NCBI GenBank assembly: GCA_963693305.1
Contig: OY855904.1
Coordinates: 46,635,315 to 46,699,314 of the forward strand
Length of the DNA: 64,000 bases
Reading direction: 5' to 3'
Source of the DNA: Meandrina meandrites
Lineage: Eukaryota; Cnidaria; Anthozoa; Scleractinia; Meandrinidae
Made by a program: the position numbers and the translations under genes. The notes beneath the pieces were generated by a model. It was not told the origin of the DNA and made no database searches. It saw only the letters and a program-made list of their open reading frames with translations. Positions 10,889-22,403 of the stretch are shown piece by piece (position 1 is the stretch's first letter; each line of letters opens with the position of its first letter).

Positions 10889-13816
10889 GAATAATTGTTG
10901 CCCTAGCTTCCTCCGCAGGCAACCCCGCTGCTGAGAGAAAACTAGGGAACAACGAAAGGAAAGTAAGCAAAAAAGACTAGGAACGAAACTATGTGAACGA
11001 GAAAGACTAGAAACGAAACGCGCAAAATAAAATAGAACTTGCGGGACTTCCCGCGGCCTGCAGCCCGTGAACTCGCTTTTGTTTCTAGTCCTTGTTGTTC
11101 GCCTCCTTTTCCCGGGTCATTGGCTAGTCTTCCTTCAAAAGCGTAAATGCTTGCAGAGGAGGCTATTGTTACACCACACAACTAAATCAGGCAAGTTAAA
11201 AAAATGCGAGGACTTGGTAAATAAACTGCTGTATTTGGATCCAATGAAAAACTGTGTTGTTTTGCTTCGTACGCGAGATTACTTTACTAAGCAATTAAGC
11301 AGAATGGTCGTAGTTAAATATAACCACAGACGGTGTAATGTTTCGTCGCGGTCAAAGTGATTGTTGTTGCCTGAGCTCTGTTCGGATTTTTCCCATTGAA
11401 TTTTGCCAAACTTATCACTGAGAAAATTTTATTAAAAGACTTAGCATTTTGCTGGCATCGACATCATATAACATTAACCGAACAGCAAGTTGCGAAAACT
11501 CTAGAAATTAACCTGGATTCAGTTAGGTTACTGTGAGCTCGAGTTGAGTTTCATTCCTCAAATATTTCCGGCTAAAGACTGTCTGTCTAAAAATATATGT
11601 GCAGTTAGGTCTTTTGATTTTCACCGTCTACGCAGCAAAGTACAAACTTTGTGTGCCCTCTGATGTCCAACATTTTTACATTAAACAAGAATTAATCCCT
11701 ACACTAAATTGCAAAAGTACTTCCACGAGTTTCACTTTTTTTAAAAGTGCATATTCCTATGAGTGACGCTTGAACGAAGAGGTCATTCCCGGAATCGATT
11801 GACCTCGTATTAGCGTCCATTCTTTGAATTTTCTGGTTTATACAAAAGGTAATACAATCTCAAGTTGTCTAAACGCTTGATACTCGAAATTCAAGAAGGC
11901 TACATTTAAAGCTGTAATCTTGCTAAACAATTCGATGTGGTATGTATTCAAAGATTCTTTTCCTCTGCATTAGGTAGCACAACAACAAGAAACGCTTCAA
12001 ATACTTTGCCGGACATTTGGTCCCAAACGTGACTACAATTAGGCTCCTGGCCCAGCGATATGCTTGCCTAGTTTTTGACGTCTCGTTAATCTCTTTAAAT
12101 CTTTGTCTGCGTTCACTGCTAACGAAGGCGGTAAAAATTGCAATCTTCTACACTTGTAACAGGCAATAGATCGGTCTCGGTTACTTTCAAAAGAATGAAA
12201 ACGAACTTGATAGACAATTAAAATTCCGTTACACCAAAGACATCAGTTACTTAAAAGCAGGATTGAGCTACAACCGAAATTCCGTTATCCAGAAGAGGCG
12301 GAAGCAAGGGCTGTGTAAACAATACAGAGCTCTTCGAAACAAATATCATTAGACTCAGTTAAGTCGCAAAAACTAGCAGGCTTCAAAATACTCACTGCTA
12401 ACAATACCTCATCAATTAAGGATCTTATCCTCACCTTTTCTTTAGTGCAAACGGTGTCCGTAACGAACTGAGAGCTTTAACCCAGAGACGAAAACAGTCC
12501 TCGTAAATTGTTTGCGCAAAATTGATATAGGTTTTCGCATAATTCACTTAATGTGTCAATAACTCTTGCTATCAGACATTCGATTGGTTCAAGGCCAAAT
12601 GAATTGGATTAAGTACTGGGCGCAATACGTTTCGCCGGGCAGACTGTAGAGGAGAGATTGCACCCAAAAGAATATTCTTTTAAAGGCAATCTTTGCCATT
12701 GGGCAAACGTATTTTCTCCAAGCTAGGCCAAGTAAACTAAAAGCTTTTAGCGTCCACTCCCCATCGGTAAAAGAAATCGATAGACTTCTCAGTCTTGTGA
12801 AGAGAATTTATAGCTTCCAGTCCCCATCGGCTAAGAGGGTCAGGAGGCTCTGGAGACGAGAATGTCATGCAACTTCGTGCCCAGTCTCTACTGATTTTGT
12901 TCTTTCTGCCTCATTTTCAAAATGTAGCCTGTGTGGCAGCGCGCAGACGGTTTAAACCGGCGGTTATTTCCGTGTGCGCAACGTGTGACCGCACACGTTA
13001 GAAAGAAATACGAGACTAGCCAATCAGAATGAATATCACGAACAATGCCCGGCCGTAACGCAGGCTATCAAAATGAGGCCTGGTGCAAAAAAATTCATTT
13101 GCATGAACTAAACTCACTTTGGCCTAAAAAGTTTCACAAGCCCTCAGCTTGAAACATGCAGAGGCAAAAGGCAACAGCCGTGGGGTGTGCACGCATCCAT
13201 CCTCGCAGACCCAGGGGCAGTTAGTCGGGGTAAAGCAATGTAAACCGGGCAGAAATCGTAGCGGCCAAAGTTTTGAAGAATAGTTGCAATAGCCACTAGG
13301 AAACTAGTCTCTCCAGACCATTTCCAAACGGCTCTGTGAATAATGGCTCCTGATTGAGCCAAAGAAATCCTTTGTACTATTCTGCCCAATCGGGTAACAG
13401 TAACTTCAGAGTCACTTTCGTGTGTTCTTACTTGAATAATGAGAAAACCAGCTTTTCGAAGTATACAAACCCCTCCACGTGATAGTATGGCGGCCATATC
13501 CCTGACCCAATATATTAAAATTGTTTGCAAGCACCAAGAGCGCTTTTCACTTGTGTCGACAGTATTTCGCATCTGCTTTGGTTTTGCATTACTACGCTTA
13601 GTGATTGGTTTTAAAATCTCGCGCCACTTTGTCACCAAACCACAAGTAAAACTAATCCTAATCGTGACTCCCTCACAGATGTTTTCCCGCGCTCTGCGCT
13701 GGCTACATGTATTGACCTCGAGTTTTGATTGGTTCTTTGGATTGTCTGTGTTCTTTGTGATTGGCCAGAGTGATTACTTTGGTTTTGGTTTTACGAAACT
13801 CAAGCGAAAATCACTG
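10889..13816 (+). repeat. Dispersed ~3.2-kb repeat, copy 1, left part
   Basis: Shares nearly continuous identity with 47171-50241 in the same orientation, beginning at GAATAATTGTT in both places. It continues at 22404-22720 after interruption by a BEL/Pao retrotransposon. No transposase or other long open frame exists in either copy. The short conserved open frame on the minus strand near 10942 and 47259 reflects nucleotide identity only. This is probably a non-autonomous transposable element of unknown class. Confidence 0.85.
13812..13816. repeat. BEL target-site duplication, left (CACTG)
   Basis: CACTG directly precedes the TG of the left LTR and recurs at 22404-22408 directly after the CA of the right LTR. 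The uninterrupted repeat copy near 50240 contains a single CACTG in the same context. Confidence 0.95.
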
Positions 13817-14021
13817 TGTGCCTCCCGCTTCCCGAACTTCCGTTGTCAAGTTACATGGTAAATTACATCATGTTGCTATGGGCCACGTGCGCCTGTCGAG
13901 ATAAGCAGAATTTCGCTCGAGCTGTGTTGTGACTGTTGTAAAATGAAAATCTCGAGTGTCTGAGTAAAGTTTGTGTTGAGTTAACGAACCAGCCTTCGTG
14001 TTTAATCGTCGCCCCGCGACA
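13817..14021 (+). repeat. 5' LTR of BEL/Pao element
   Basis: 205 bp with TG...CA ends, matching 22199-22403. A plausible primer-binding site beginning TGGTCCACGGAGCCGG lies at 14024, three bases inside the LTR, consistent with tRNA priming (TGG complements CCA). The tRNA species was not identified. Confidence 0.95.
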
Positions 14022-14143
14022 TTTGGTCCACGGAGCCGGATAGTGAGACGACAATCGAGAAAATACGCCGTCCGGTTTCGAATGTGAGCTGTGCAGAGTT
14101 GTGTTACGTGATTCAAAGCTGTCAAGAACTGTGAATTGCCGAA

Positions 14144-15634
14144 ATGAGTGTCAGGAGAGATGAAACCCCGCGGCTATTTACGTCGAATGAATCGACTTCA
14201 TCATCAAGGTCAAGCAAGGTTTTCATTCTAAGAAAGAAAATGGAAGCCGATAAGTTAGCGCTGGAGGTGAAATTAGCGGAGCAAAAGTTTGCTGATGAAA
14301 TCGAGTGTTTACGCGCCGAACAACAACAGCGTGCAAAGATTCTGGAGCTCAAAAAGAAAGCCGAGGAATTACGACTGGAATATGAGTTCGAAGATGCTAT
14401 CGCACAGGAAGAAGGTATGTCGAATAACAATGATGTTGATAAGGAGTTGAATGAATTACCTGTTGATGATATGAGTGACCGGGTCTCACGCTTAGACAAG
14501 AACACTGCTGAAAATGATGTTGTCGATAAACCTCCTATCGAGCCAAGTTACTTTACCAAACCTGAACTAGTGAAAGATGAATTAAGTGAGCCTCGTAAAG
14601 ATGAGAAAAGTGAGTTTGGTCGAGCTGATTCGAAAACGAGTGCTAACCCGAGCGTACAGGCGTCGAACATTGATAAGTTATTGGAGAAAATGCTACCAGC
14701 CTTTGTCAAAATAGTGAAACCAAGCGTGCAGAAATTCAATAGGAATCCATTAGAGTTTTCAAAATTTAAGGCGGCGTTTAAGGTGGAGGTTGATAGTAAG
14801 GAGGTTTACGATGCAACGAAGAAGCTTAAATTTTTGTTAGATTCTGTGGAAGGTAGTGCAAAATCCTGTCTTGCAAAATTCATGCCAGGTTCAGATAGAT
14901 ATGAGGTGGCGTGGACTGCGCTCGAAGAGCGTTTTGGCCGTGTGGATACGGTTGTGTCAGCCGCTAAGAAGCGCATAGATCAATTTCCAGTCATAGTCAA
15001 AGGAAATAGCGGGCAGATCAGGCAGTATCAAGAAGTGGTTTCTGAGCTGATAGGTGTTTTCAAGGAACATAAGTTTGTTCACGAACTTAACTCACAAATC
15101 CCTGAAGAATGTGTCGCGAAACTCCCGGTACGCCTTTGCGGTAGATGGGCTGAATTTGTTGAAGGAAAGCCAAAATTATCGACCTGGAGTTCGTTTGCAA
15201 GTTGGCTGGAAAAAGAGGCAAAAATCTCTGAGTCCAAACAGCGGTGGCTAACAGAAAAGAGAGAGTGGAAACGTCCTGACCCATTTAAAGGTGACAGGCG
15301 TAAGACCCCTGACAAACCCACACCTGGGTTGTTTGCAGGAGCTACAGGAGAGTCTCTACGCACCAGGAATGGAACAAAGTGCCCAGTTCATCAGTCGACT
15401 AATCACGTGTTACAAGAGTGCAAAAAGTTTGAGGGAATTTCGACAAGCGAGAAGGAGAAAGTTGTGGAGGAGAACAGACTTTGTTTGCGTTGCCTGTTAC
15501 CTGGTCATCGTCTGAGCAAATGTTATAGTAAAAATAGATGCAATGTTCGCAACTGTGATATGCGCCATCACACCCTTGTACATGAAGTTGACTTGAAATT
15601 TATTGAGCGTGCGAAAGCAAAACGTGAATCATAG
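14144..15634 (+). CDS. BEL/Pao Gag polyprotein
   Basis: A 496-codon open frame encodes the structural protein that packages the retrotransposon RNA. Residues about 25-90 are a charged coiled-coil segment. Residues about 190-330 resemble DUF1759, the Gag-like domain typical of BEL/Pao, with the segment KFNRNPLEFSKFKAAF. Residues about 412-485 hold the Cys/His knuckles characteristic of this family (CPVHQSTNHVLQEC, CLRCLLPGHRLSKC, a CNVRNC cluster and HHTLVHE). The frame ends in TAG at 15632, but the downstream protease/RT frame is in the same frame, with only one more TAG (15728). Gag-Pol was therefore either one polyprotein now interrupted or made by stop readthrough. The start is the first ATG after the primer-binding site. 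Confidence 0.9.
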   Translation: MSVRRDETPRLFTSNESTSSSRSSKVFILRKKMEADKLALEVKLAEQKFADEIECLRAEQQQRAKILELKKKAEELRLEYEFEDAIAQEEGMSNNNDVDKELNELPVDDMSDRVSRLDKNTAENDVVDKPPIEPSYFTKPELVKDELSEPRKDEKSEFGRADSKTSANPSVQASNIDKLLEKMLPAFVKIVKPSVQKFNRNPLEFSKFKAAFKVEVDSKEVYDATKKLKFLLDSVEGSAKSCLAKFMPGSDRYEVAWTALEERFGRVDTVVSAAKKRIDQFPVIVKGNSGQIRQYQEVVSELIGVFKEHKFVHELNSQIPEECVAKLPVRLCGRWAEFVEGKPKLSTWSSFASWLEKEAKISESKQRWLTEKREWKRPDPFKGDRRKTPDKPTPGLFAGATGESLRTRNGTKCPVHQSTNHVLQECKKFEGISTSEKEKVVEENRLCLRCLLPGHRLSKCYSKNRCNVRNCDMRHHTLVHEVDLKFIERAKAKRES

Positions 15635-15745
15635 AGAGCATCAGAGGTTGAGAGAGATACATGTAACGTGCCTACCTCGCAGGAGAACATAAGCTCACCA
15701 TCAAATCAGGCTGTGGAACCGCAAGAGTAGCAGCAGCATCAATCA

Positions 15746-17302
15746 GTGTACTCAGGTCATGAGACTGATGGTCGTGCATTAGTTGAAGTCTTTCCTGTAG
15801 TTGTCTTTGAAGAAACAGGGAAACAACAAGTGATGGTGTTGCGTGACTCAGGCTGTAACACAACACTCATGGATGAAAGTTTGGCGCTGGTGCTAGGGCT
15901 TCAGGGCAAGGAGGTAGATCTTGAAATACAAGGAGTTAATGCCCAGAAAGTGTTTACTTCCCAGCACATCAAGAAATGCAGTGTTGCACGAGTCGATGAA
16001 GAGAACATTAAGTATTCATTACGAGACGTGAAAACGATTCCTAACCTGAATGGTCCGGATCAGAAGTTGAAGTGGTCAACAATAAAGCACAAGTATCAAC
16101 ACCTAAAGGACTTGGACTTGCATGATACAGACACAGATCCAGTGCAGCTGATAATTGGAACAAACAATTCTGACTTAATTCTACCAAAACAGATTGTGAA
16201 ACCCTCAGGTGAATCGGAAGTTGAAAGAGTACCTTATGCAGTTGAGACCCTACTCGGATGGGCGGTCACTAACTGGTTACCGGGTGAACACAGAGTATCA
16301 TCACCCTACAGTGGGTTCAATGTTTATGAAAGAAGTTCAGTTGATGACGAAGAGTTGAAGCAGCTTGTCATGGCCCAGTCAGAGATAGAAGGTTTAGGCG
16401 TGGTGAAGGTAGTAAATCCGACCCGTTCGATCAAGGATAAGCGGGCACTCTCACTGATGGAGCGGACAACCTTTAAGAAGGAGGGTGAAGATGCGTATAT
16501 GTCAGGCCTACTTTGGCGAGAAGAGAATTCATCGCTTCCCAACAACTATGACGTGGCGAAAAGGAGGCTACAGTCCCTGGAGAGGAAGTTCGAGAATAAC
16601 CCTGAGATCAAAGAGAGATATGCGAAGTCGATTGAGGATGACATTGAGAAGGGCTATGTAAAGAAACTGAGTAAAGATGAAGTGCAGTGTGATCGCAGTG
16701 TGGTTTGGTACTTAACTCGCAGATTTGTCATCAATCCTAAGAAACCTGATCGTCTCAGAAGAGTGTATGATGCATCGGCGAAATTCATGGGGCAAAGTCT
16801 GAATGACAAAATCTACACAGGATCAGATCTCCTGTCCTCTCTGTTTGGAGTCTTCCTCAGGTTCTGCGAAGGGAGAATTGCTATGGCTGCAGATGTGAAA
16901 GAAATGTATCATATGCTTCACCTACCTGACAGTGATAAGCCAGCGGTGAGATTCTTGTGGAGGGAGTCATTAGAAGAAGAACCGAGCGTGTATCAGTTTG
17001 AGAGAACAGTGTTCGGAGAGGTGTCTGCACCATCCAGAGCTAACTACACCATGAGGCGTAATGCGGATGAGAATGGTGCTGATTTGCACCTTGGTGTCAG
17101 AGCAGTCTACAGACACTTTTACATGGATGATGGTTTGCCATCTACCAATTCTCGAGAGGAAGCTATTGAAATGCGGGAGCAGATGACAGAGTTACTACGC
17201 CGTGGAGGTTTCCGCCTACACAAATGGCTTACGAATGACCCAGAAGTCTTAGCCAAAAATCCCCGAACAAGACAGGTCTCCGCGTTTTCTAGAGCTGAGT
17301 AA
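15746..17302 (+). pseudogene. BEL/Pao protease and reverse transcriptase fragment
   Basis: 518 codons. Residues 25-170 form a DUF1758-type retropepsin with the active-site pattern LRDSGCNTTLM (D-S-G near residue 33). Residues about 300-500 are a reverse transcriptase with AADVKEMYHM around residue 381, and FYMDDGL around residue 459 containing the catalytic YMDD. The HKW motif that follows is typical of BEL/Pao. Translation runs into a TGA at 17300 after a frameshift near 17285, and homology resumes in another frame (17291-17516). The frame lies in phase with Gag. I treat the gene as a broken Pol because the thumb/RNase H part is missing. Confidence 0.9.
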
Positions 17303-17612
17303 AGATAGGCTGCCAACAGACAGAACGTTGGGCATCACTTGGGATTCTCAGGAAGATGTGCTAAGGTTTACTGGGCTCAGTGGCGATCCAGGAACAACCA
17401 AGAGGAAGATCTTGAGCCAAGCATTCGCAGTGTGGGACCCACGAGGACTCCTCCTCCCTTTTTCAGTCAGAAGTAAAATCATCCTCCAGAATATGAACCG
17501 CATGAAGTACGGGTGAGATGACGAGCTGAAAGAATGTGATCTTCGAGAGTGGCGTGAATGGCACAAGGAAGCAAAGGAACTGGACGAAGTAAAGATTCCG
17601 AGAGCTCTCCTC
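17291..17612 (+). pseudogene. BEL/Pao Pol continuation after frameshift
   Basis: Homology to the RT connection region (DRLPTDRTLGITWDS, AVWDPRGLLLPFSVRSK) resumes in a different frame from the upstream RT. A TGA at 17514-17516 interrupts it, where a Trp codon is likely ancestral. The coding trace then continues to about 17612 and stops abruptly at a homopolymer hairpin. This is a decayed internal part of Pol. Confidence 0.8.
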
Positions 17613-18650
17613 CTCATATTTTTTTTTTGGGGGGGGGGGAGGGGGCGTATGCCCTCCCCCCCCCCCCCCCCCAAAAAAAAAGATATAACAACACGCAATA
17701 ACATACGTATTAAGGCGTTTTTTGCAACGTTCGTTTACAGCATATTTTAGTTATTATTCACTTCCATGGGCAGTTGTAGCTAGGCACGCGAATTGCTATA
17801 TATGCTGTTCTTTGCTAGTTGTATTCATTCCCTGAAGAAGTCTCAGTTAGAGACGAAACGGGTCGAAAATAAACGACAAGCTTACAACTACAAGAAGTCT
17901 TTCCTTGTGCTGCTCACTGGTCTTCGTTAAAAAATTAAAAAAAAGTTTCTCTGACTTCTATGCAAACTATTTTTTTTAATACATATGATGTTTGCAAACA
18001 ATTTATTTTGTCTTTTTAGGCCCTGCAAACAATTTTTTTCAATATTTTTCATCCCCCCCCCCCCCCCTCCAGAAAAATAATGGTCCGTTCCTAAGCGTAC
18101 CGGCCGGTCCCGCCAACGAATAGTTGACTGCAAATTATTCATACGCGAGTACAGACTTTCGTCGTAGACTTTCAATACTGATTATTTAAGTCAATAAATT
18201 TTCTATCTTTTTAAAACTCTGAGGCGATTCTACTTATTTAAACTGTGCATGCTGTGCCAAGGTCAACAAGTCGTGTTGTGTTGCGATACTGCGTGTCGAT
18301 TACGGATTAGGGCTCTCTTGGTCTCTCTTTGAGTTTAAAATGCTCAGGCAAATTTCGTGATAATCTTTTCCCACGTATGTACATACAGACATATATAAAC
18401 ATGCAGTACTTGAATTCTCCTATAATAAGTTATTACATTGAAATTCTACGAAAATTATTTACTCGCCGTCCAGATATACTCCTATTATTCCACTTCAGAA
18501 CGATTACCAATATCCTGGTTTTACGTCACTAGTCCCAGTTTCCACTTCACTCGGTCGTGAGTAGAAAAATCTCAACTTTAAAAATTCGCAAAAAATAGCG
18601 ATTTTAACCAAATCAAAAAATTTTTGCGGCATTTTACTCAGTACAATGCA
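17613..18650. other. Foreign ~1-kb insert replacing part of BEL Pol
   Basis: The DNA between the RT connection region and the integrase core has no BEL coding trace. It begins with a homopolymer foldback (T-run 17619-17628, G-runs to 17645, C-runs 17656-17672, A-run 17673-17681). It also contains a C-run at about 18053-18067 and the segment CTGAAGAAGTCTCAGTTAG near 17833, followed by GAGACGAAACGGG, a pattern I associate with retroelement 3' ends (weak). RNase H and the integrase zinc finger are absent, so this is a deletion plus insertion and not a simple insertion. Confidence 0.65.
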
Positions 18651-19302
18651 AAGATTTAATCCGGCCAAAAAATGTTTTGGGGGTTATAGGCACTTTAAGG
18701 TGTATGGTTGTTTGTTCACTTGCTTGAGTACGAGAGCGTGTCACCTGGAATTGGTCGATGATCTTTCAACAGATCACTTCATTATGGCATTAAAGAAATT
18801 CATTGCACGGCGTGGAAGACCGCAGAATATCTACAGTGATAATGGCTCGAACTTTGTTGGGGCTGATAATGAACTGCGGAAGTGTATTAAGCAACTAGAT
18901 GAGAAGAGAGTACAAAACGTTTGTGCGCCTAAGGAAATTGAATGGAACTTTCAGCTGCCAAATGCTCCACACTTTGGGGGTGCATGGGAGAGATTGGTGC
19001 AGTGCACAAAGAAGATGCTGAAAGCAATACTGGCAAACAGGATCGTTTCCAAAGAAGTACTTAGAACTGCACTCGTCGAGGCAGAAGGGATACTGAACAG
19101 CCGACCGATTACTCATGTGTCCAACGATGCAGGAGACATTGACGCACTGACGCCAAATCACTTCCTGCTGATGCGGGCGAATCCGAGTTATGAAGATGCT
19201 GATGTCAGTGATAGAGAGATCAACTCGACAAAGCTGTGGCGACAGTCCCACTGGCCAACTTCTTCTGGAGACGTTTCACAAAGGAGTACCTTCCTAGCCT
19301 GA
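18646..19302 (+). pseudogene. BEL/Pao integrase core, truncated
   Basis: About 195 codons of integrase core are visible: CLFTCLSTRACHLELVDDLS, then SDNGSNFVGA carrying the second catalytic Asp, and PHFGGAWERLVQ carrying the Glu. The segment with the zinc-binding HHCC module and the first catalytic Asp is missing upstream. A frameshift near 19234 ends homology in this frame. The apparent ATG at 18646 is not an authentic start. Confidence 0.85.
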
Positions 19303-19526
19303 CAGAAAGGAAGAAGTGGAAAGAGAAGAAGCAGAATCTCAAAGAAGGAGATGTTGTACTAGTCGCGGAACCTAATCAACCGCGAGGTGTATGGCCATTG
19401 GGCAGAATCGTGTCTACCTATCCTGGACGGGACGGGATGGTTCGAGCAGTTGCAGTGCGTACTAAGACCGGAGAGTACAAGAGACCAATAGCAAAACTTT
19501 GCTTGTTAGAGGAAGCGTTAGGCTAG
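19236..19526 (+). pseudogene. BEL/Pao Pol C-terminal DUF5641 domain
   Basis: 96 codons in a second frame directly continue the integrase. GDVVLVAEPNQPRGVWPLGR, YPGRDGMVRAVAVRT and the C-terminal LCLLE segment are the hallmark DUF5641 tail of BEL/Pao integrases. It ends in TAG at 19524. In the parent element this was fused to the integrase, and a frameshift separates them here. Confidence 0.9.
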
Positions 19527-19590
19527 AACTGGAATTTGTCGTAACATTGTGTCTCGCATGACGAGCTTTGAGTTCCAAAAAAAATTTATA

Positions 19591-19633
19591 CAAATTAGCT
19601 GGCTGCACACTCAATGTGCAGCCAGCTAATTTG
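19591..19633. repeat. Perfect 19-bp-stem hairpin in BEL 3' region
   Basis: CAAATTAGCTGGCTGCACA (19591-19609) is perfectly complementary to 19615-19633 across a 5-nt loop. It lies 65 bp downstream of the Pol stop. It may be an RNA structure of the element, or a remnant of a small foldback insertion. Confidence 0.85.
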
Positions 19634-20212
19634 CATAAGTTATTTAAGCCAAGGCCTGACACCTTCTGATCTCTTGAGGTGTCAGCCGAAATCCCTAGGA
19701 CTTCCTTTAATCGCCCACAGAAAAGAAATTCAAGCTACCCATGATGACAGAACGGTGAAATATAAGTAACCGCAAATTTTAAATAAAGTCTGTCTTCCGA
19801 CAAAGACAAAACAAAGGTGCGTGTGCTATCACACAAAAATAATCGAACGGCGAAACATACTTCCAGCCAGCTATTTTTTTTTTCAAATCGCACCAAATAC
19901 ATTGTAACAGACAGAACATGTAATAACAGATATTTGTCCATACAATCAACCAAAATAGTCTTGGAAAAATGTTCTCATTGCTAAATCCTCAAATGGCCGA
20001 ATTTATAGTCCCCAAAATTATTTACAGGGTCTTTACACTGAAGCATAATAATGCAGCGAGAGTAAACTATAGCAAGCCGGCGGTACGTAACAGAGTTTTT
20101 ACTTCAGAGATTAACGGTCTATTCGCAGCTTTGGCAGACAACCCTTTCTTTACAACTGCAATCTCTGAGAACGGGATTTCTTTATTCTGCTTTATTGCGG
20201 GGGTGAGCTCCT

Positions 20213-21045
20213 GCAAGTTAACTGTAACCATCATGTATACACTACCCAACACAGTGCAGGATTGATTAAGCGATGTTTTTGCAAGTTAACTGTAACCATC
20301 AGGTATACACTACCCACGACAGTACAGGATTAATTGAGCGATATTTTTGCAAGTTAACTGTAACCATCAGGTATACACTACCCACGACAGTACAGATTAA
20401 TTGAGCGATATTTTTTGCAAGTTAACTACAACCATCAGGTATACACTACCCAAGACAGTACAGGATTGATTAAGCGATATTTTTGCAAGTTAACTGTAAC
20501 CATCAGGTATACACTACCCACGACAGTACAGGATTAATTGAGCGATATTTTTGCAAGTTAACTGTAACCATCAGGTATACACTACCCACGACAGTACAGG
20601 ATTAATTGAGCGATATTTTTGCAAGTTAACTACAACCATCAGGTATACACTACCCACGACAGTACAGAATTAATTGAGCGATATTTTTTGCAAGTTAACT
20701 ACAACCATCAGGTATACACTACCCAAGACAGTACAGGATTGATTAAGCGATATTTTTGCAAGTTAACTGTAACCATCAGGTATACACTACCCACGACAGT
20801 ACAGGATTAATTGAGCGATATTTTTGCAAGTTAACTGTAACCATCAGGTATACACTACCCACGACAGTACAGGATTAATTGAGCGATATTTTTGCAAGTT
20901 AACTACAACCATCAGGTATACACTACCCACGACAGTACAGAATTAATTGAGCGATATTTTTGCAAGTTAACTGTAACCATCAGGTATATGCTACCCACGA
21001 CAGTACAAGGTTGATTATAGCAATAGCTTTGCAAGTTAACTGTTG
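20213..21045 (+). repeat. 68-bp tandem array in BEL 3' region (~12 copies)
   Basis: GCAAGTTAACT recurs every 68 bp (20213, 20281, 20349, 20417, 20485 and onward). Variants ACTGTAACC/ACTACAACC and GATTGATTAAG/GATTAATTGAG alternate in blocks, suggesting multi-unit duplication. The last copies are diverged. Confidence 0.95.
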
Positions 21046-22186
21046 GGAGGGAATAACCAAGCGAAACTCTATTTTGGTAATTGTGTTCAGTGCATCATAA
21101 AATAAATTACAGCATAGCTGGAAGAGAAGACCCCTGGAGTATTTATGATTTTAATGGCAAAAAAGTTTAAGCTTGGTTGAATGGATTATTCTCATTTTGA
21201 CGTTAGCATGAGCGGTTAACGTTTTTTTTTCAAATACTCTGTGAATAGCTTCTTCTTTAAATTTAAAACAATGTTTGAAGCAGACTTACCTCACCTGTTA
21301 CCTGAAATCCTCCTCACTTACCATTGATTTTAAAAAACAATGGACGATCCATGATGTGAGAACCCAAATAAATTAAACAAAGTCGGCTAAAAATGTAACA
21401 TTTCCCTGGTTGCACGCAAACAGCTTTCAGGAGCGCGTGCTTCTGCACTTCAGAGCAAAAGGACCTTCACCACCGACCATCTGCGAGATCTAGAAACGTT
21501 TTGAAAGGCAAAGCCGTTCTCGATGGACGGAAGGCACTCTTTCGGTGTAAAGTGAATGCGTCATTTTCGACTTCCCCGGATTACGATCTATTAATGGTGA
21601 CCGTCATCTTGTAAAGTAAAACCTCTCACTTGAACTGCATTTTACCTCACGAAATCGAAAGTTTATACAATACCGAGAGGCTAGAAAACAACGCTAGCTA
21701 TACTCCTCGTGATTTGCCGCCAAGCGAGTTCCCGCAAAACATTATAATTTATTCTGCCGCCTAAAATGAAAACTGACCTTTCGTACGTGACGATCACTTG
21801 ACCCACACTTAATTAGTTCACCTCATACAGCGTGAACCATTCTCTAATCGTTCTAAATGATTCGCGTAAAAAATGCCTTGAATGAATGAATGCTGCGATT
21901 TTTTCCGATCGAAACTCGTAATATTTAATCCTTTTTTCAAAGTTTTTGTTGCTGTGGTTGGGTCTAACACAATCGGTTCATACTCAAACAATAGCATTCG
22001 TTTGGAGTCTGTTGGATATCGTTACAGTAATTATAGGAGATGTGTCATGACGTCTAACCGCATGGACACATACCGACTGCACGAGTTGACATAATTCCCT
22101 ACACTGCTGACAGAAATGGTTGGCAAAAAAAACCGCAGTTAATGGACGCATGCTGTGAATTTTTTTCTTGGACTAAGCTCGTCATG
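21046..22186. other. Non-coding remainder of BEL 3' region
   Basis: No env-like gene or other supportable open frame lies between the 68-bp array and the right LTR. The 2.7 kb between Pol and the LTR is long for a BEL element. Confidence 0.6.
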
Positions 22187-22198
22187 TAGGGACGGGGA
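22187..22198 (+). promoter_or_regulatory. Candidate polypurine tract
   Basis: A purine-rich run AGGGACGGGGA abuts the TG of the 3' LTR, the expected position for plus-strand priming. Confidence 0.7.
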
Positions 22199-22403
22199 TG
22201 TGCCTCCCGCTTCCCGAGCTTCCGTTGTCAAGTTACATTGTAAATTACACCATGTTGCTATGGACCACGTGCGCCTGTCGAGATTAGCAGAATTTCGCTA
22301 GAGCTGTGTTGTGACTGTTGTAAAATGAAAATCTCGAGTGTTTGAGTAAAGTTTGTGTTGAGTTAACGAACCAGCCTTCGTGTTTAATCGTCGCCCCACG
22401 ACA
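22199..22403 (+). repeat. 3' LTR of BEL/Pao element
   Basis: 205 bp, about 96% identical to 13817-14021 by direct comparison (about 8 substitutions, no indels). It is followed by the second CACTG. Confidence 0.95.

Larger units (their letters stand above)
13817..22403 (+). mobile_element. BEL/Pao LTR retrotransposon (degenerate)
   Basis: Two 205-bp LTRs (13817-14021 and 22199-22403) start TGTGCCTCCC, end CGACA and differ at about 8 positions (roughly 96% identity). They are flanked by the 5-bp duplication CACTG. Internal coding order is Gag (zinc knuckles), DUF1758-type protease, reverse transcriptase, integrase core and DUF5641, which is the BEL/Pao order. The element is defective. It has two in-frame TAG codons between Gag and Pol, frameshifts near 17285 and 19234, a TGA at 17514, and replacement of the RNase H and integrase N-terminal region by about 1 kb of unrelated DNA. 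It sits inside dispersed-repeat copy 1. Confidence 0.95.

Noticed and set aside
10942..11181. Open frame conserved between 10942 and 47259
   Set aside because: Conservation is explained by the dispersed repeat at nucleotide level; the two frames end differently and have no domain.
17619..17681. Biologically meaningful G-quadruplex or hairpin
   Set aside because: Possible, but long homopolymer runs in mirror order are also typical of sequencing or assembly error, so no function is claimed.
19527..22198. Envelope gene in the BEL element
   Set aside because: No open frame of useful length or membrane-protein character is present there.
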